Shown piece by piece: positions 1-8,201 of a stretch of DNA of 64,000 nucleotides; within the stretch, counting starts at the first letter, position 1; every line of letters starts with the position of its first letter. The stretch is from Lacrimispora defluvii (lineage in GTDB: Bacteria; Bacillota; Clostridia; Lachnospirales; Lachnospiraceae): assembly GCA_013036995.1 (NCBI GenBank), contig JAAOXG010000019.1:80105-144104 (forward strand), in the 5' to 3' direction. The position numbers and the translations under genes were made by a program. The notes beneath the pieces were generated by a model. That model saw only the letters and a list, made by a program, of their open reading frames with translations. It was not told the DNA's origin and ran no database searches.

Positions 1-501
1 GTAAGAGCCGGTCAGCTTCACGCTGCTGCCTACTGATATTGTCACTTTTTTGCCTTTTTTCTTGGCTGCTTTTTTCTGTGCCTTCTTTGCCTCCGAGGCG
101 GCAGCCCGGGCGCCAGCTTTTCCGCTGGTTTCCTTTTTGTTTACCTCCTCGAATGTAAGCCCGAGAGTAGCGAAGCGAACACGCCCGAAGTCGTCGAGCT
201 GAACACCTGAGAGACTTACCTCTTTTAGCCTTGTTTCTCTGCCCCAGCGTCTGCCGTGCATGTATAGCACGCCCGTGCTCTTAATGAGAGAGCACCACGA
301 CTCGTACTCCTTTTGTGGGTTTACGCCCGCGTTTGCATGCAGGTCCACGTCAAAACTAAAAGGCACGAGCTCGGTTTTTTTCTTCTTACTCTTTGAGTCG
401 TCGCCTTTGATTGTTGTTGATGTCGAAAAGTTTTTCAGCGGGTTTACTTTGCTTCTGGAGACTTCGAAGGTTTTGCCTCGCCATTTCGCCATGACTGCCA
501 T
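1..501 (-). CDS. Tail protein, GpU/XkdP N-domain-like (partial)
   Basis: The frame is open from an ATG at 501 to the window edge, so the C-terminus is missing. The start follows AGGAGG at a normal distance. Residues about 8-120 look like a small beta-rich tail-tube domain (FDVDLHAN near residue 50; DDFGRVRFATLGLTF near 110), the type found in P2 GpU and the N-terminus of PBSX XkdP. A lysine/alanine-rich linker follows. It lies just downstream of the gpV-like and gpD-like baseplate genes, so a baseplate or tail-completion role is inferred. The family call rests on pattern only. Confidence 0.5.
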   Translation of the reverse strand, partial: MAVMAKWRGKTFEVSRSKVNPLKNFSTSTTIKGDDSKSKKKKTELVPFSFDVDLHANAGVNPQKEYESWCSLIKSTGVLYMHGRRWGRETRLKEVSLSGVQLDDFGRVRFATLGLTFEEVNKKETSGKAGARAAASEAKKAQKKAAKKKGKKVTISVGSSVKLTGSY

Positions 502-513
502 GTGATTACCTCC

Positions 514-717
514 TTAACTCAGTATTGCAAAAACAAGCCCGGTGTCGTCCTCGAAGCAGACGTAAGCAACGGCCGTGCTTTTTTTTAGCTTAGTTTCGTC
601 TATATAGTCTGCTACCTGAATACTTGGAGATACGAGGCTTGTGTTGTTCATCGGTGCCACTTTCGCGGTCTTACCCTCTGCGCTTAGAATTACGCCTTTG
701 TTTATAATTCCGTCCAT
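514..717 (-). CDS. Small OB-fold-like baseplate protein (gpV-like?)
   Basis: This is a 67-residue protein whose ATG overlaps the stop of the hub gene (TAATG), so the two are translationally coupled. It is rich in short beta strands, with the pattern GVILSAEGKTAKV, then VSPSIQVAD, then VCFEDDTGLVFAIL. This resembles the OB-fold of baseplate spike proteins (P2 gpV, T4 gp5 N-domain) but without the spike. Position between the gpD-like hub and the next tail gene supports a baseplate role. I do not recognise the exact family. Confidence 0.45.
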   Translation of the reverse strand: MDGIINKGVILSAEGKTAKVAPMNNTSLVSPSIQVADYIDETKLKKSTAVAYVCFEDDTGLVFAILS

Positions 718-1634
718 TAGTAGCCCTCCAGTCTTTGCCTGAAAAATATAGTTGTTTTGTTTTTTCCATAGTCGTGCCGTACTTTATAAATAAAAAAGAC
801 GCCGCTCCATGACGGTGCCTGCCGGTTTACTATGTTCGCCATTACGCCCGGGGCGTATTGTGGCATGAGTGATCCTTCAATGCTGCCAGATATAAGCATT
901 TTATTTTTTTCGCGCAGCTCACCGGCTGCGAAGCGGACCGCCTCGAGGTTACTCTGGCATTTTATAGGCTTTTCCGGTACCCATATTCTCGAGTTACCGT
1001 CTGGAGCCCTGAAGGTTCCGGTGTATGGTCCGCACGATACTGTCGCGGCTCCATAGGTCAGCAGACTGTTGTCCTCACACTCAGTGTAGCAGCCCGTTGT
1101 GTCAATGGTGACGGCCGGCTCTGTTGCTTCGAGATACGGTTCGAAAGCTGCTATGAGTTTGCCGTCGTAAATAGTGAGAGCGGCGCGCTCGTGTTTGCAC
1201 AATCTACCGAAGAATTTGAAGTCCTCCTCGTTTTCTTGGCGTCTGTATTCGTAAACGAGATCGCTCAGCCCGTAGCTCTCAAATTCTAGACCGTGGCGTT
1301 TTGCGATCTCTTGGCCTATTTGCGAGAAGTGAACGCGCTCCCATGCTTTCGAGTTCGGTATTGTTCCGCTCGCTGGCATGGAGTAAGCGCGTAATATTCG
1401 GTACCCGGACTCTGGCGCCGATGTATATAAAAACATTTTCCCTGATCCGACGCCTGAGTCCTTAAATTCAACCGGTGAACCGGTTTGCAGTTTCCACTTG
1501 TCAAGCTGGCCGTCTGTGTCTGCAATCCTGATCGAGAGAGAGTCAGATCTGCCACCCGCGTGCATTTCGTGTACGCAGGAGGCAATCGTCAACTTTTCGG
1601 AAACGTCCGTATGATTTAATAACAATTTGCTCAT
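717..1634 (-). CDS. Tail hub protein, phage late control D (gpD) family
   Basis: This is a 305-residue homologue of P2 gpD / T4 gp27 / PBSX XkdQ, the baseplate hub that joins tail tube to spike. The central stretch with ERVHFSQIGQEIAKRHGL and then YEYRRQENEEDFKFFGRLC is the family signature (recruitment to the hub, bypass of the tube lumen). The ATG at 1634 is chosen over the GTG at 1649 because GGAGGG lies 8 nt upstream of it and because it overlaps the stop of gene X as ATGA. It is the fourth gene of the tail-tip module. Confidence 0.85.
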   Translation of the reverse strand: MSKLLLNHTDVSEKLTIASCVHEMHAGGRSDSLSIRIADTDGQLDKWKLQTGSPVEFKDSGVGSGKMFLYTSAPESGYRILRAYSMPASGTIPNSKAWERVHFSQIGQEIAKRHGLEFESYGLSDLVYEYRRQENEEDFKFFGRLCKHERAALTIYDGKLIAAFEPYLEATEPAVTIDTTGCYTECEDNSLLTYGAATVSCGPYTGTFRAPDGNSRIWVPEKPIKCQSNLEAVRFAAGELREKNKMLISGSIEGSLMPQYAPGVMANIVNRQAPSWSGVFFIYKVRHDYGKNKTTIFFRQRLEGY

Positions 1635-1858
1635 GTAGTCGCCCTCCACGGTGGCACTGTCTCCGAGGTTTCTGCCTCCTCAACAACTGGCAGCTTTAAG
1701 AGCACGCCACCCTCAAACACGATAACGTCGCTATAATCTGGGTTAAATTCAATAATATAATGAGCCAGACGCTCGTCGTTATACATATCGAGGGCCAGAA
1801 GGTCGAACGTGTCGCCGTCTTGGGTTGTATATTCGTAGTACGATGTTACTCTACGCAA
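1631..1858 (-). CDS. Tail protein X, LysM-like (P2 gpX family)
   Basis: This is a 75-residue protein with a LysM-like fold: YTTQDGDTFDLLALDMYND, then IIEFNPDY and ending in a short Pro-rich tail. P2 gpX and the LysM part of XkdP are the relatives; they sit at the baseplate hub. The start is a TTG at 1858, preceded by GGGAGG, lying inside the end of the tape-measure gene (8-nt overlap), and the stop overlaps gene D as ATGA. Both overlaps suggest coupled translation and fixed stoichiometry. Confidence 0.8.
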   Translation of the reverse strand: MRRVTSYYEYTTQDGDTFDLLALDMYNDERLAHYIIEFNPDYSDVIVFEGGVLLKLPVVEEAETSETVPPWRATT

Positions 1859-4121
1859 AAGCAGTCACCTCCCTTGTTTGGATCCAGCGCTCCAGCCAGT
1901 CGAAGAACTCGGCCTCGTGGGCTTTGAGTCGTCGCATGAGGTCGTCGTTGTCCTCTTTTACCGTACCGCCAGCAATAACCGGGCTCCATGTAAAGCCGCT
2001 AAAGTCATAAACAACGGTGGTAGACGGTTGAGCCAGCTCAGCAAGCGAGAAGTCGTCAACGCTCAGCAAATTGCCCGCGATGGCTGTCTCTGATTTGTCG
2101 TAAACTCCCAGCATTTCGCCGGCTTTTTCCCAGTAGCCTATATTTGCCGCCCGGTATGCCGAGTCGAATGAGATCACGGCTTCGGTGCCAGCTTCTCCGG
2201 CGATAGATATGCCTTCCGTAAAGCCTCCAGTTGCGAGCATTGGAATGGTCGGTATATTGAAGCCTAAACCACCCACGCCCGGCACCCAGTCTGGGATCTT
2301 TATACTGTTAATTCCACCGATGAAGGCGTTGATCCCGCTTATAATAGCATTGATCGGAGCCTTGAAAATTCCGGCTATTCCTGAGACGATACCAGAGAAA
2401 ACGCTGACAATTCCGTCCCAAGCGCCGCTCCAATTTCCGGCGAATACGTTAGTAATAAAATCAATGAGGCCCTGAAAAATCTGAGTTATAGACTGAACGA
2501 TCGGGGCTATTCCTTGAATTGCGGTACCGAGTACGCTCGTAAAAATTCCGGCTATAAATTGAAGTGCCGGGGCCAGAATTTCCAAAACCTGAGAAATAAG
2601 TGAGCCCAACACTGAGATCAGCGGGGTAATCGCCGTAGCGATCAGACTCACAATAGGCCCGATCAAATTCATAACGGTGTTGAGGATCGGCATGAGTAAG
2701 TCGATCACGGTCATAAGGATAGGCAGCACCGTGTTGAGTAATTCAATCACAACCGGCAAAATCGACGATATAATTTGCATGATCGGCGGTAAAATTGCGG
2801 TTATGAGCTGCACCAGTACCGGCAAAACCGAGGCAATAATCTGGGATAGGAGCGGCAGGACGCTACTCACTAACTGGATAACTACCGGGAGGACTTGCTG
2901 GATCATTTGAAGCAGCGGCGGGATCAGTTGTTGACCGATCGACTGGGCCGTCTGCAAAATAACCGGTACAAATTCTTGAAAAAGAGGGATCAGTTGAGGC
3001 ATTATGTCCTGAATTACTGGGATAATTGTCTCGGTTAGTCCCTGAATGATTGGGATCAGTCCCTCCATAGCTTCACCGACTACCGGCATGAGCTCGTTGA
3101 GGGTGTCAAACATCGTATTCGCAAGCGGCTCGAGAGCTACCTGCGCTTGCTGCTTGAATAGCTGAAGGCGTTCCGCAAAATCGTAGGTATCATCGGCGGC
3201 CCCGCCTATTGTTTCGCTGCTTTTTTCAAGCTCTGCGGTTAAGTCTGATACCGAGAGAGTCCCGTCTCTGATTGCGGCGGCCATTGTCGAGCCTGCCTTC
3301 GATCCGAAGATTTCCGAGGCTATTGTCGTTGCCTCCGTCATGTCTCCGGCGTTCTTTATTTTCTCGGCGTATTTTTCCATTCCCTCGCTTGCAGAAATTC
3401 CTTCCTTCGCGAGTGATCCGACGCCTTTCTTCATTGCGCTCAGCACTTCGCTGGTATTTACTCCGGCCTTGTCTAACTGTCCGATCAGGGCCGTGGACTC
3501 CTCGAATGAATAGCCCATTTCTTGAAGCTGAGGAGCGAACTGCTGCACGTTGTTCATTAAGTCAGTAAAGCCTACACCGGTTGATTGTGAGGCTTTGAAA
3601 ACGTAGTCCATAGCCTCGCCCATGTCTGCGGCGTCTATGTTCCACGCTTGGAAGGCTTGACTCGATCCCTCGATAACGCCGCCGAGGTCGTCGCCCAGCA
3701 TGTCAGCGACTTGGAGTGCCTGCTTTGATATGTTCTGGAGTTCTGGCCCGGTGAGACCGAGGCGCGTGTTGTAATCAGCGATCGCCTTGCTTGCGTCCTC
3801 CATTGTTGTTGGTACGCTTTTATAAACCTCGTTAAAATCATCGGTCAGAGAGTCGAGCGCGTCACCGGTTGCACCGGTTCCGATCCTGATCGTATCGACA
3901 ACATTGTCGAACTGACTGCCGAGATCAACTAAATACTTCCCGGCTTCGATTGTTGCCTTGCCGATAGCGACGCCCGCAGCAGCAACGCCAGCACCTACGG
4001 CGACTGCTTTCAGGTTTATGCCTCCGAGAGACTTCTGAGCCTCCTCGGCTGCTTTCCCCAGCGTAGGGCTTAACGATCCTGCTATCTCAACGATCGCTTG
4101 TAATGTCTTACTGCTTGCCAC
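1851..4121 (-). CDS. Tail tape-measure protein
   Basis: This is a 756-residue protein that sets tail length and travels with the DNA. It starts at a GTG preceded by GGAGG. Residues about 1-330 match the TP901-type tape-measure core (an Ala/Gly-rich hydrophobic segment near 40-60, then helical domain with EMGYSFEESTALIGQLDKAG). Residues about 350-540 are a long hydrophobic helical region with a Leu-Pro pair every 11 residues. A glycine-rich segment and a hydrophilic C-terminus follow. Its place between the chaperone pair and gpX is the standard order. Confidence 0.95.
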   Translation of the reverse strand: MASSKTLQAIVEIAGSLSPTLGKAAEEAQKSLGGINLKAVAVGAGVAAAGVAIGKATIEAGKYLVDLGSQFDNVVDTIRIGTGATGDALDSLTDDFNEVYKSVPTTMEDASKAIADYNTRLGLTGPELQNISKQALQVADMLGDDLGGVIEGSSQAFQAWNIDAADMGEAMDYVFKASQSTGVGFTDLMNNVQQFAPQLQEMGYSFEESTALIGQLDKAGVNTSEVLSAMKKGVGSLAKEGISASEGMEKYAEKIKNAGDMTEATTIASEIFGSKAGSTMAAAIRDGTLSVSDLTAELEKSSETIGGAADDTYDFAERLQLFKQQAQVALEPLANTMFDTLNELMPVVGEAMEGLIPIIQGLTETIIPVIQDIMPQLIPLFQEFVPVILQTAQSIGQQLIPPLLQMIQQVLPVVIQLVSSVLPLLSQIIASVLPVLVQLITAILPPIMQIISSILPVVIELLNTVLPILMTVIDLLMPILNTVMNLIGPIVSLIATAITPLISVLGSLISQVLEILAPALQFIAGIFTSVLGTAIQGIAPIVQSITQIFQGLIDFITNVFAGNWSGAWDGIVSVFSGIVSGIAGIFKAPINAIISGINAFIGGINSIKIPDWVPGVGGLGFNIPTIPMLATGGFTEGISIAGEAGTEAVISFDSAYRAANIGYWEKAGEMLGVYDKSETAIAGNLLSVDDFSLAELAQPSTTVVYDFSGFTWSPVIAGGTVKEDNDDLMRRLKAHEAEFFDWLERWIQTREVTAFA

Positions 4122-4125
4122 GGTA

Positions 4126-4664
4126 TCACCTCCTTCGGCCTTTCTTGTGCTTAATCATTTGCGGCGGTTTGTTCTTTTGCCTGCGTTTTTGCTCGGCTGC
4201 AAGATCCTCGGCCGCCTCTGCGTAATCTACAATAAAATCAATTACTCTTTTTCTTTCGAGCTCTGTCGTGCTGGTGTGGAAGGTTCTGGAGTAGTCTCTG
4301 ATTGCTCGTCTGAGCTGTCGTCCTCTGAGCTGCCCGATCCGATAAAAAAACCTCGGCCCATTTTGGCAATTTCTCCGAGCTTTTTGCCCTTGATCCTCTC
4401 CATGTCCTCGAATGTGTAGGCTGGGTTGGCTGCAATGATAGCAGCGAAGCCGATGTATAAATGCAAAGAGTAATCTAATTCAACGGCTCCGGCGAGATTT
4501 CCACCTTTTGATCCGCTGGCTGCCATTTTTCGAGCCTCTGCCTGAGCGTAGAGCACGCCGTCGATCTCGTCTGTGTCATAGGTCAGCTCGGTAACATTTA
4601 CGCCATTGATAAGCACTGGCTTGTTGAGTGTGATCGTTCCGCTTTCATTCTTCTGGGTTTTCAT
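4126..4664 (-). CDS. Tail assembly chaperone, predicted -1 frameshift product (gpG-T / P2 E+E' type)
   Basis: Ribosomes slipping back one base on the run of seven T's at 4350..4344 would leave the short chaperone frame and read an alternative frame that stays open to a TGA at 4126, right before the tape-measure start. The extension would begin YRIGQLRGR and continue to ELERKRVIDFIVDYAEAAED and a basic tail. Lambda G/GT and P2 E/E' make the same pair of short and long chaperones, where the extension binds the tape measure. The frame and slippery site are seen; translation of the long form is inferred. Confidence 0.75.
4242..4664 (-). CDS. Tail assembly chaperone, short form (gpE/gpG type)
   Basis: This is a 140-residue protein whose start is ATG 4664 behind GGAGG, rather than an upstream ATG that would lie inside a terminator hairpin. 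The N-terminus (ITLNKPVLINGVNVTELTYD) and the middle helix (DYSLHLYIGFAAIIAANPAYT) fit Mu gp41/P2 gpE-like tail assembly proteins. The C-terminus is acidic and serine-rich and low in complexity, which is usual for a region that also has to encode another frame. It lies between the tail tube and the tape measure. Confidence 0.8.
   Translation of the reverse strand: MKTQKNESGTITLNKPVLINGVNVTELTYDTDEIDGVLYAQAEARKMAASGSKGGNLAGAVELDYSLHLYIGFAAIIAANPAYTFEDMERIKGKKLGEIAKMGRGFFIGSGSSEDDSSDEQSETTPEPSTPARQSSKEKE
4344..4350 (-). promoter_or_regulatory. Slippery heptamer T TTT TTT for -1 frameshift
   Basis: The zero-frame codons are CGA GGT TTT TTT ATC, so the heptamer is in the correct X XXY YYZ register, where both tRNAs can re-pair after slipping. 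The -1 frame downstream contains no stop until 4126. Confidence 0.75.
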
Positions 4665-4687
4665 GGTTTTATGTTCCTCCTTTAACG

Positions 4688-4715
4688 AAAAAGCCGCCAG
4701 CATTTCGCCAGCGGC
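4688..4715 (-). terminator. Intrinsic terminator or attenuator between tube and chaperone genes
   Basis: On the minus strand, GCCGC pairs with GCGGC (extended by two G-T pairs and a G-C pair) around a short loop and is followed by five T's. It falls right after the tail-tube stop and before the chaperone Shine-Dalgarno. It could lower expression of chaperone and downstream genes relative to the abundant tube protein. Confidence 0.55.
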
Positions 4716-4721
4716 CATAGT

Positions 4722-5228
4722 TTACAGTAATTTGTTGATGTCACTCATGTAGTCCTTGCCGTCAATTCTGAGGATCTGGCTGAGTCTATCGACGAGCAGG
4801 TACTCATAACCTCCGACAAAAATCTGCACACGGTTCGCGCTATATGTGAGTTCATTCTCAGAAGCGGATCCGATTTCTACACCGATACCCGGAAGGGCGG
4901 TTGGTGGGAATGTTCTGACGAACGCCTTGCAGCCCTCCGAGGTAGTTGTGCCGTCTGATTTGACGACATTCTGAACCCATCTAAATTCAAAGCTGCGCTT
5001 GTCGAGCTTTGACATTTTCCCGAGTCCTTTGTCCTCGCCGATCTTTGTGATAGCGAGCTCTAAATTTTCCAGCAGTCCGACAATAGGAACGGTCATGGTT
5101 CCCATTGCGTTGAGGTCTGCGGTCATTTGTGTAATTGACGGTAGTGTGAAGCTGGTATCCTTTGCGACGAGTGCGCCGCTTTCGTATACTGTGTCAGCAA
5201 CTACCGCGCCTTTTAAGTCGAGCCACAT
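4722..5228 (-). CDS. Major tail tube protein
   Basis: This 168-residue protein forms the inner tube of a contractile tail, equivalent to P2 FII. It begins at an ATG behind GGAGG directly after the sheath gene (3-nt gap), which is the invariant sheath-tube order. The sequence has the expected beta-rich pattern: FTLPSITQMTADLNAMGTM near the N-terminus, KRSFEFRWVQNVV in the middle, and NRVQIFVGGYEYLLVDRL near the C-terminus. Strong transcription is likely because a terminator-like hairpin follows it. Confidence 0.9.
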   Translation of the reverse strand: MWLDLKGAVVADTVYESGALVAKDTSFTLPSITQMTADLNAMGTMTVPIVGLLENLELAITKIGEDKGLGKMSKLDKRSFEFRWVQNVVKSDGTTTSEGCKAFVRTFPPTALPGIGVEIGSASENELTYSANRVQIFVGGYEYLLVDRLSQILRIDGKDYMSDINKLL

Positions 5229-5231
5229 AAA

Positions 5232-6713
5232 TTATTCACCTCCTCCAAAGTAGGCCGTGAAGCCTTCGTCTGTATATGACACTCTTGCGGTTCCGCTCTT
5301 AAATGGTGGAGTAGGGGTTGCGCTAATATCCCAGACAAAATCGCCGTTCATAACGTCGCTCGTAGGGTTTGCAGTCTCCAAAAATTCCACCGTAGGATCC
5401 CCAATAAGTGCCCCGATACCTTTCAAGCTGTCGAGTTCCTCCTGCTCGTCAATCAATACGCTCTGCTGTAAGTTCAAGTCCATAGCGCCGTCGATCTGCG
5501 TGCCGTGTCTGAGCTGGAAGCCGTTCGTAATGTGCATAAGCATACGGATATTGACGTCAAAAATATAACGAGCAACTCCGTCGGAACCGTACTCGTAGTA
5601 CGCCGTATGAGGTCCCCAGAGTACCCAGAGGCCGCCCCAAAATACTGCGGTAGTAATTCCCTTAGCATTGAGCTCGTTACCGTCCTGCTGATCGAAGCCC
5701 TCATTTTCTGAGTTAGCTCCAAAATACTGAGACGTGCACATGATTTCTTTGTTTGACGGGCTTTCCATTGGTACAGAGTTGTGACTGTTGTCTGTTCTCT
5801 GCATTGTGACGGTCGCCTGAGTGCTCAGGTGATAAACCTTGCCAGCATACTGAACCTGCGGCCAATACGCCTTCGAAAAGCCGCTTGTATATCCGTTGTT
5901 TTCGGCCCATTGCTCAGCTTTTGCCAGAGTGTCAACTGCTGCCTTTGCCGTCTTGTCGTAGATTGGAATATCTGCATTTACAAAAGCGTCCCAGTGGCCG
6001 TTCAACTTCTGACTGATTGAGATCATCGCCTTGTATACGTCAGGATCCTCGCTCCAGAACGGTGCCGCCAGAATATTTAGTACGGCGTTGTGCAATGTGT
6101 AGAGTTTGGAAAGTGCCTGCAGGCCTGTTCTTTTTCCGGTTGCTGTTACTGTTCCGATAATGTCGCTCTTAGTAACAAGAGATGGATCCACTTCGGTGAA
6201 TGAGGCCTCTACCGTTCCAGTGATCGGATCCGCGTCATTCAATGACTCAATGACTACGGCGCCTTTCGTGTAGTTGTAGTCAAGTGAGTAGTCTGCACCC
6301 AGAACCTTGTCTGCAAGTGCAAAAGTGTCAAGTATGATCGTATCGCTCACATATTCGGCGCGACCGTTTTTGAATGTGAGCTCGGCTGTTGTCTTGACGT
6401 CTTTCTGGTGGACTGCTGGATCTAATACGTTGATAATGTAGATCGGGCCCACGTTTTCGATTGTGTTCGCAAAATGACAGTCAAAAGGCTCACATAATGT
6501 GAATTTACTCCAGTTATTTGAGTAGCCGACTGTCGTCTGTGTTTTTGGCATGTTCTCCAGCTTGATCGGTGTGTTAATCAGCCCCTTCTCCTTATAACCT
6601 AAAACAAGGTTAATAGGAGCGGTGCCGATGTAGCCCACAACGGTGTCAACCTGAACGGCGCTTTTTACTTTGTCGTTGCCGATTTTGCCGTAAGCTCCAT
6701 GTTGATAGCTCAT
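5232..6713 (-). CDS. Contractile tail sheath protein
   Basis: This 493-residue protein is the sheath that contracts on infection (P2 FI / PBSX XkdK family). Visible family features are the N-terminal YQHGAYGKIGNDKVKSAVQ strand that exchanges with neighbouring subunits, GTAPINLVLGY, and the C-terminal domain with YEYGSDGVARYIFDVNIRM and FVWDISATPTPPFKSGTAR. Length fits the family. It is the clearest sign that this is a myovirus and not a siphovirus, despite the lambda-like head genes next to it. Confidence 0.93.
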   Translation of the reverse strand: MSYQHGAYGKIGNDKVKSAVQVDTVVGYIGTAPINLVLGYKEKGLINTPIKLENMPKTQTTVGYSNNWSKFTLCEPFDCHFANTIENVGPIYIINVLDPAVHQKDVKTTAELTFKNGRAEYVSDTIILDTFALADKVLGADYSLDYNYTKGAVVIESLNDADPITGTVEASFTEVDPSLVTKSDIIGTVTATGKRTGLQALSKLYTLHNAVLNILAAPFWSEDPDVYKAMISISQKLNGHWDAFVNADIPIYDKTAKAAVDTLAKAEQWAENNGYTSGFSKAYWPQVQYAGKVYHLSTQATVTMQRTDNSHNSVPMESPSNKEIMCTSQYFGANSENEGFDQQDGNELNAKGITTAVFWGGLWVLWGPHTAYYEYGSDGVARYIFDVNIRMLMHITNGFQLRHGTQIDGAMDLNLQQSVLIDEQEELDSLKGIGALIGDPTVEFLETANPTSDVMNGDFVWDISATPTPPFKSGTARVSYTDEGFTAYFGGGE

Positions 6714-6727
6714 TTTTAATCACTCCT

Positions 6728-7348
6728 TTACAAATATTTTTCATATTCTGCGGGTATTTTGCGGGCCAGACCATGCTCGAGAGTGAACTGCACCCAGCAA
6801 AACCAGTACGGGTAGTAGCTCACGAGTGCGCCGTCCTCTGTGAACGGTCCGTACTCGATATTGTTCTCTTTTACAAGTCTCAGCCCTGCAATATACTCAG
6901 TGTTTTCGATTGCTTGCAGCACTTTGTCTGTAAAATTCCAGACGTCGCGCCAGCCTTCGAGGCTTCTTTTAAATGTTTCGCTAGGCTCTCGGTGGTACTT
7001 TACGCCTCCGATAGCTTGCGGATCCTCCTCTGGGATTGCCTTTTCTCCTCCGTGTTCTCCCGGGTTCCATGCTGCAAGGGCGAGTTGTATCGTCATTTGA
7101 CCGGTGTGCTGAGCCGGTGAGTGTTTGCCTTTTAATAGCTGCACGCATAGAGAAGGAATAGGAGCCGCAACGTCTGGCGGCTTTCTGTCCTGAGTAGGTA
7201 CATACATAGCAAAAGCGGCCGGGGTTGATGTTACAACCTCATAGCCGCCGTCGTTTATTGTGTCGTTTGGAACTTTCAGAACTATGCCCGGGCAAACTTC
7301 TGTCTCGAACCATTTGACTATATTGTCAAGATCGCTCGTTATTGCCAT
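6728..7348 (-). CDS. Head-tail connector / tail terminator-like protein
   Basis: This 206-residue protein starts at ATG 7348 behind AAGGAGG. It sits directly upstream of the sheath gene, where tail terminator proteins usually lie. The layout (helical N-terminus DLDNIVKWFETEV, then beta strands PSLCVQLLKG, MTIQLALAAWNP, C-terminal FCWVQFTLEHGL) is consistent with a tail terminator (gpU/gp17 fold). I do not recognise the exact family, so the role is inferred from position. Confidence 0.5.
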   Translation of the reverse strand: MAITSDLDNIVKWFETEVCPGIVLKVPNDTINDGGYEVVTSTPAAFAMYVPTQDRKPPDVAAPIPSLCVQLLKGKHSPAQHTGQMTIQLALAAWNPGEHGGEKAIPEEDPQAIGGVKYHREPSETFKRSLEGWRDVWNFTDKVLQAIENTEYIAGLRLVKENNIEYGPFTEDGALVSYYPYWFCWVQFTLEHGLARKIPAEYEKYL

Positions 7349-7359
7349 AGCGCACCTCC

Positions 7360-7701
7360 TTAAATCATGCGAGAGTGGTGCAATGCTATCTGAGTAACTC
7401 CCAGATTTTCAGACCACGAGTCAACTGTGCACTCCCGGCCGTCGATGTTGATTGCGGATCCGGGAGCTTTTTCTCCCGCCAGATCTTCGGTTCTGGCAAA
7501 AATAAGCATGTCAGACTCGGCAACTCCTAAAATATTGCCGTTTTTCATCGTGGCAAGTGTGTCGTTGTCGATTACGATTGTTATTTTTTCGCCCTCGACT
7601 TTGTGAATTTCTCCGAAGTCGTCGAGCTGCATAAAAACGAGATCAATGTCTGACGCAATGAGGTCTTTCAGACTGTTACTCAATAGGATCCATAGCACCA
7701 A
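7360..7701 (-). CDS. Head completion protein, lambda gpFII/Gifsy-2-like (tentative)
   Basis: This is a protein of up to 113 residues. The frame opens with TTG 7701 (GAGGAG 10 nt upstream), overlapping the preceding acidic protein; TTG 7683 is an alternative start. The body (DIDLVFMQLDDFGEIHKVEG, ITIVIDNDTL, INIDGRECTVDSW, GVTQIALHHSRMI) is a small beta-barrel of the kind seen in gpFII-like head-tail joiners. Position between capsid genes and tail genes supports that reading. Confidence 0.5.
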   Translation of the reverse strand: MVLWILLSNSLKDLIASDIDLVFMQLDDFGEIHKVEGEKITIVIDNDTLATMKNGNILGVAESDMLIFARTEDLAGEKAPGSAINIDGRECTVDSWSENLGVTQIALHHSRMI

Positions 7702-8176
7702 AAGCAGGAGGCTCCTCGGTGTCGTCCTCTGTGAAATATTCGTCTAAAAGTTTAATGACCTCGGCTTTTGTGCGCATGTTTTGGGCGTCGAGTTCATAGG
7801 TTGCAGCGAGTTCCTGCAGCTCTGTGAGCTTCATTTTGTCGCTGTACTCAGGTTTCTCCAACTTTTCCTCCTGAGCTGGTTCATCGTTGCCTTCCTGAGC
7901 GGTATCTGTTTGAGTTTCGTCTGTTTCCTCTGGATCCTCGGCGCTCTGGTTTTCGTCTGGCTGAACGTCTGCTTGTGGTTCCTCGTCTGCATTTTCTCCA
8001 GTTCCCGGATCCCGATCTGGTTCTGGAATGATTACATTTGCATATTCAGCAATCCCGCGAGCGACAAGCTCGGCCTCTCTCTCAGGATTGAGAGAGAACG
8101 GCTCGGAGTCTTTGTCCTTTGGCGTGATGATCCCGTTTTCTTTGTGGCCGTATACTCCGGCGATAATTTTAATCAT
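7676..8176 (-). CDS. Acidic head protein with C-terminal SAP/LEM-like domain
   Basis: This 166-residue protein has three parts: an N-terminal beta segment (IKIIAGVYGHKENGIITPKD), a long acidic Glu/Asp/Gln-rich linker (about 50-110), and a C-terminal helix-extended-loop-helix (MKLTELQELAATYELDAQ) typical of HeH/LEM/SAP-like motifs. Clostridial and staphylococcal phages carry similar acidic proteins just after the capsid gene. A role in head-tail joining or DNA contact is inferred only. Its gene overlaps the next by 26 nt. Confidence 0.6.
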   Translation of the reverse strand: MIKIIAGVYGHKENGIITPKDKDSEPFSLNPEREAELVARGIAEYANVIIPEPDRDPGTGENADEEPQADVQPDENQSAEDPEETDETQTDTAQEGNDEPAQEEKLEKPEYSDKMKLTELQELAATYELDAQNMRTKAEVIKLLDEYFTEDDTEEPPAFGAMDPIE

Positions 8177-8201
8177 TTAGCTGCTCCTTTCTTCGCATTA
8201 A

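Noticed and set aside
2185..3568. Long antisense frames opposite the tape measure
   Set aside because: They mirror the repetitive tape-measure coding sequence and have no start signals.
4238..4435. A 65-residue +1 frame over the chaperone gene
   Set aside because: It stops at once after the region where the -1 frame stays open; no ribosome-binding site.
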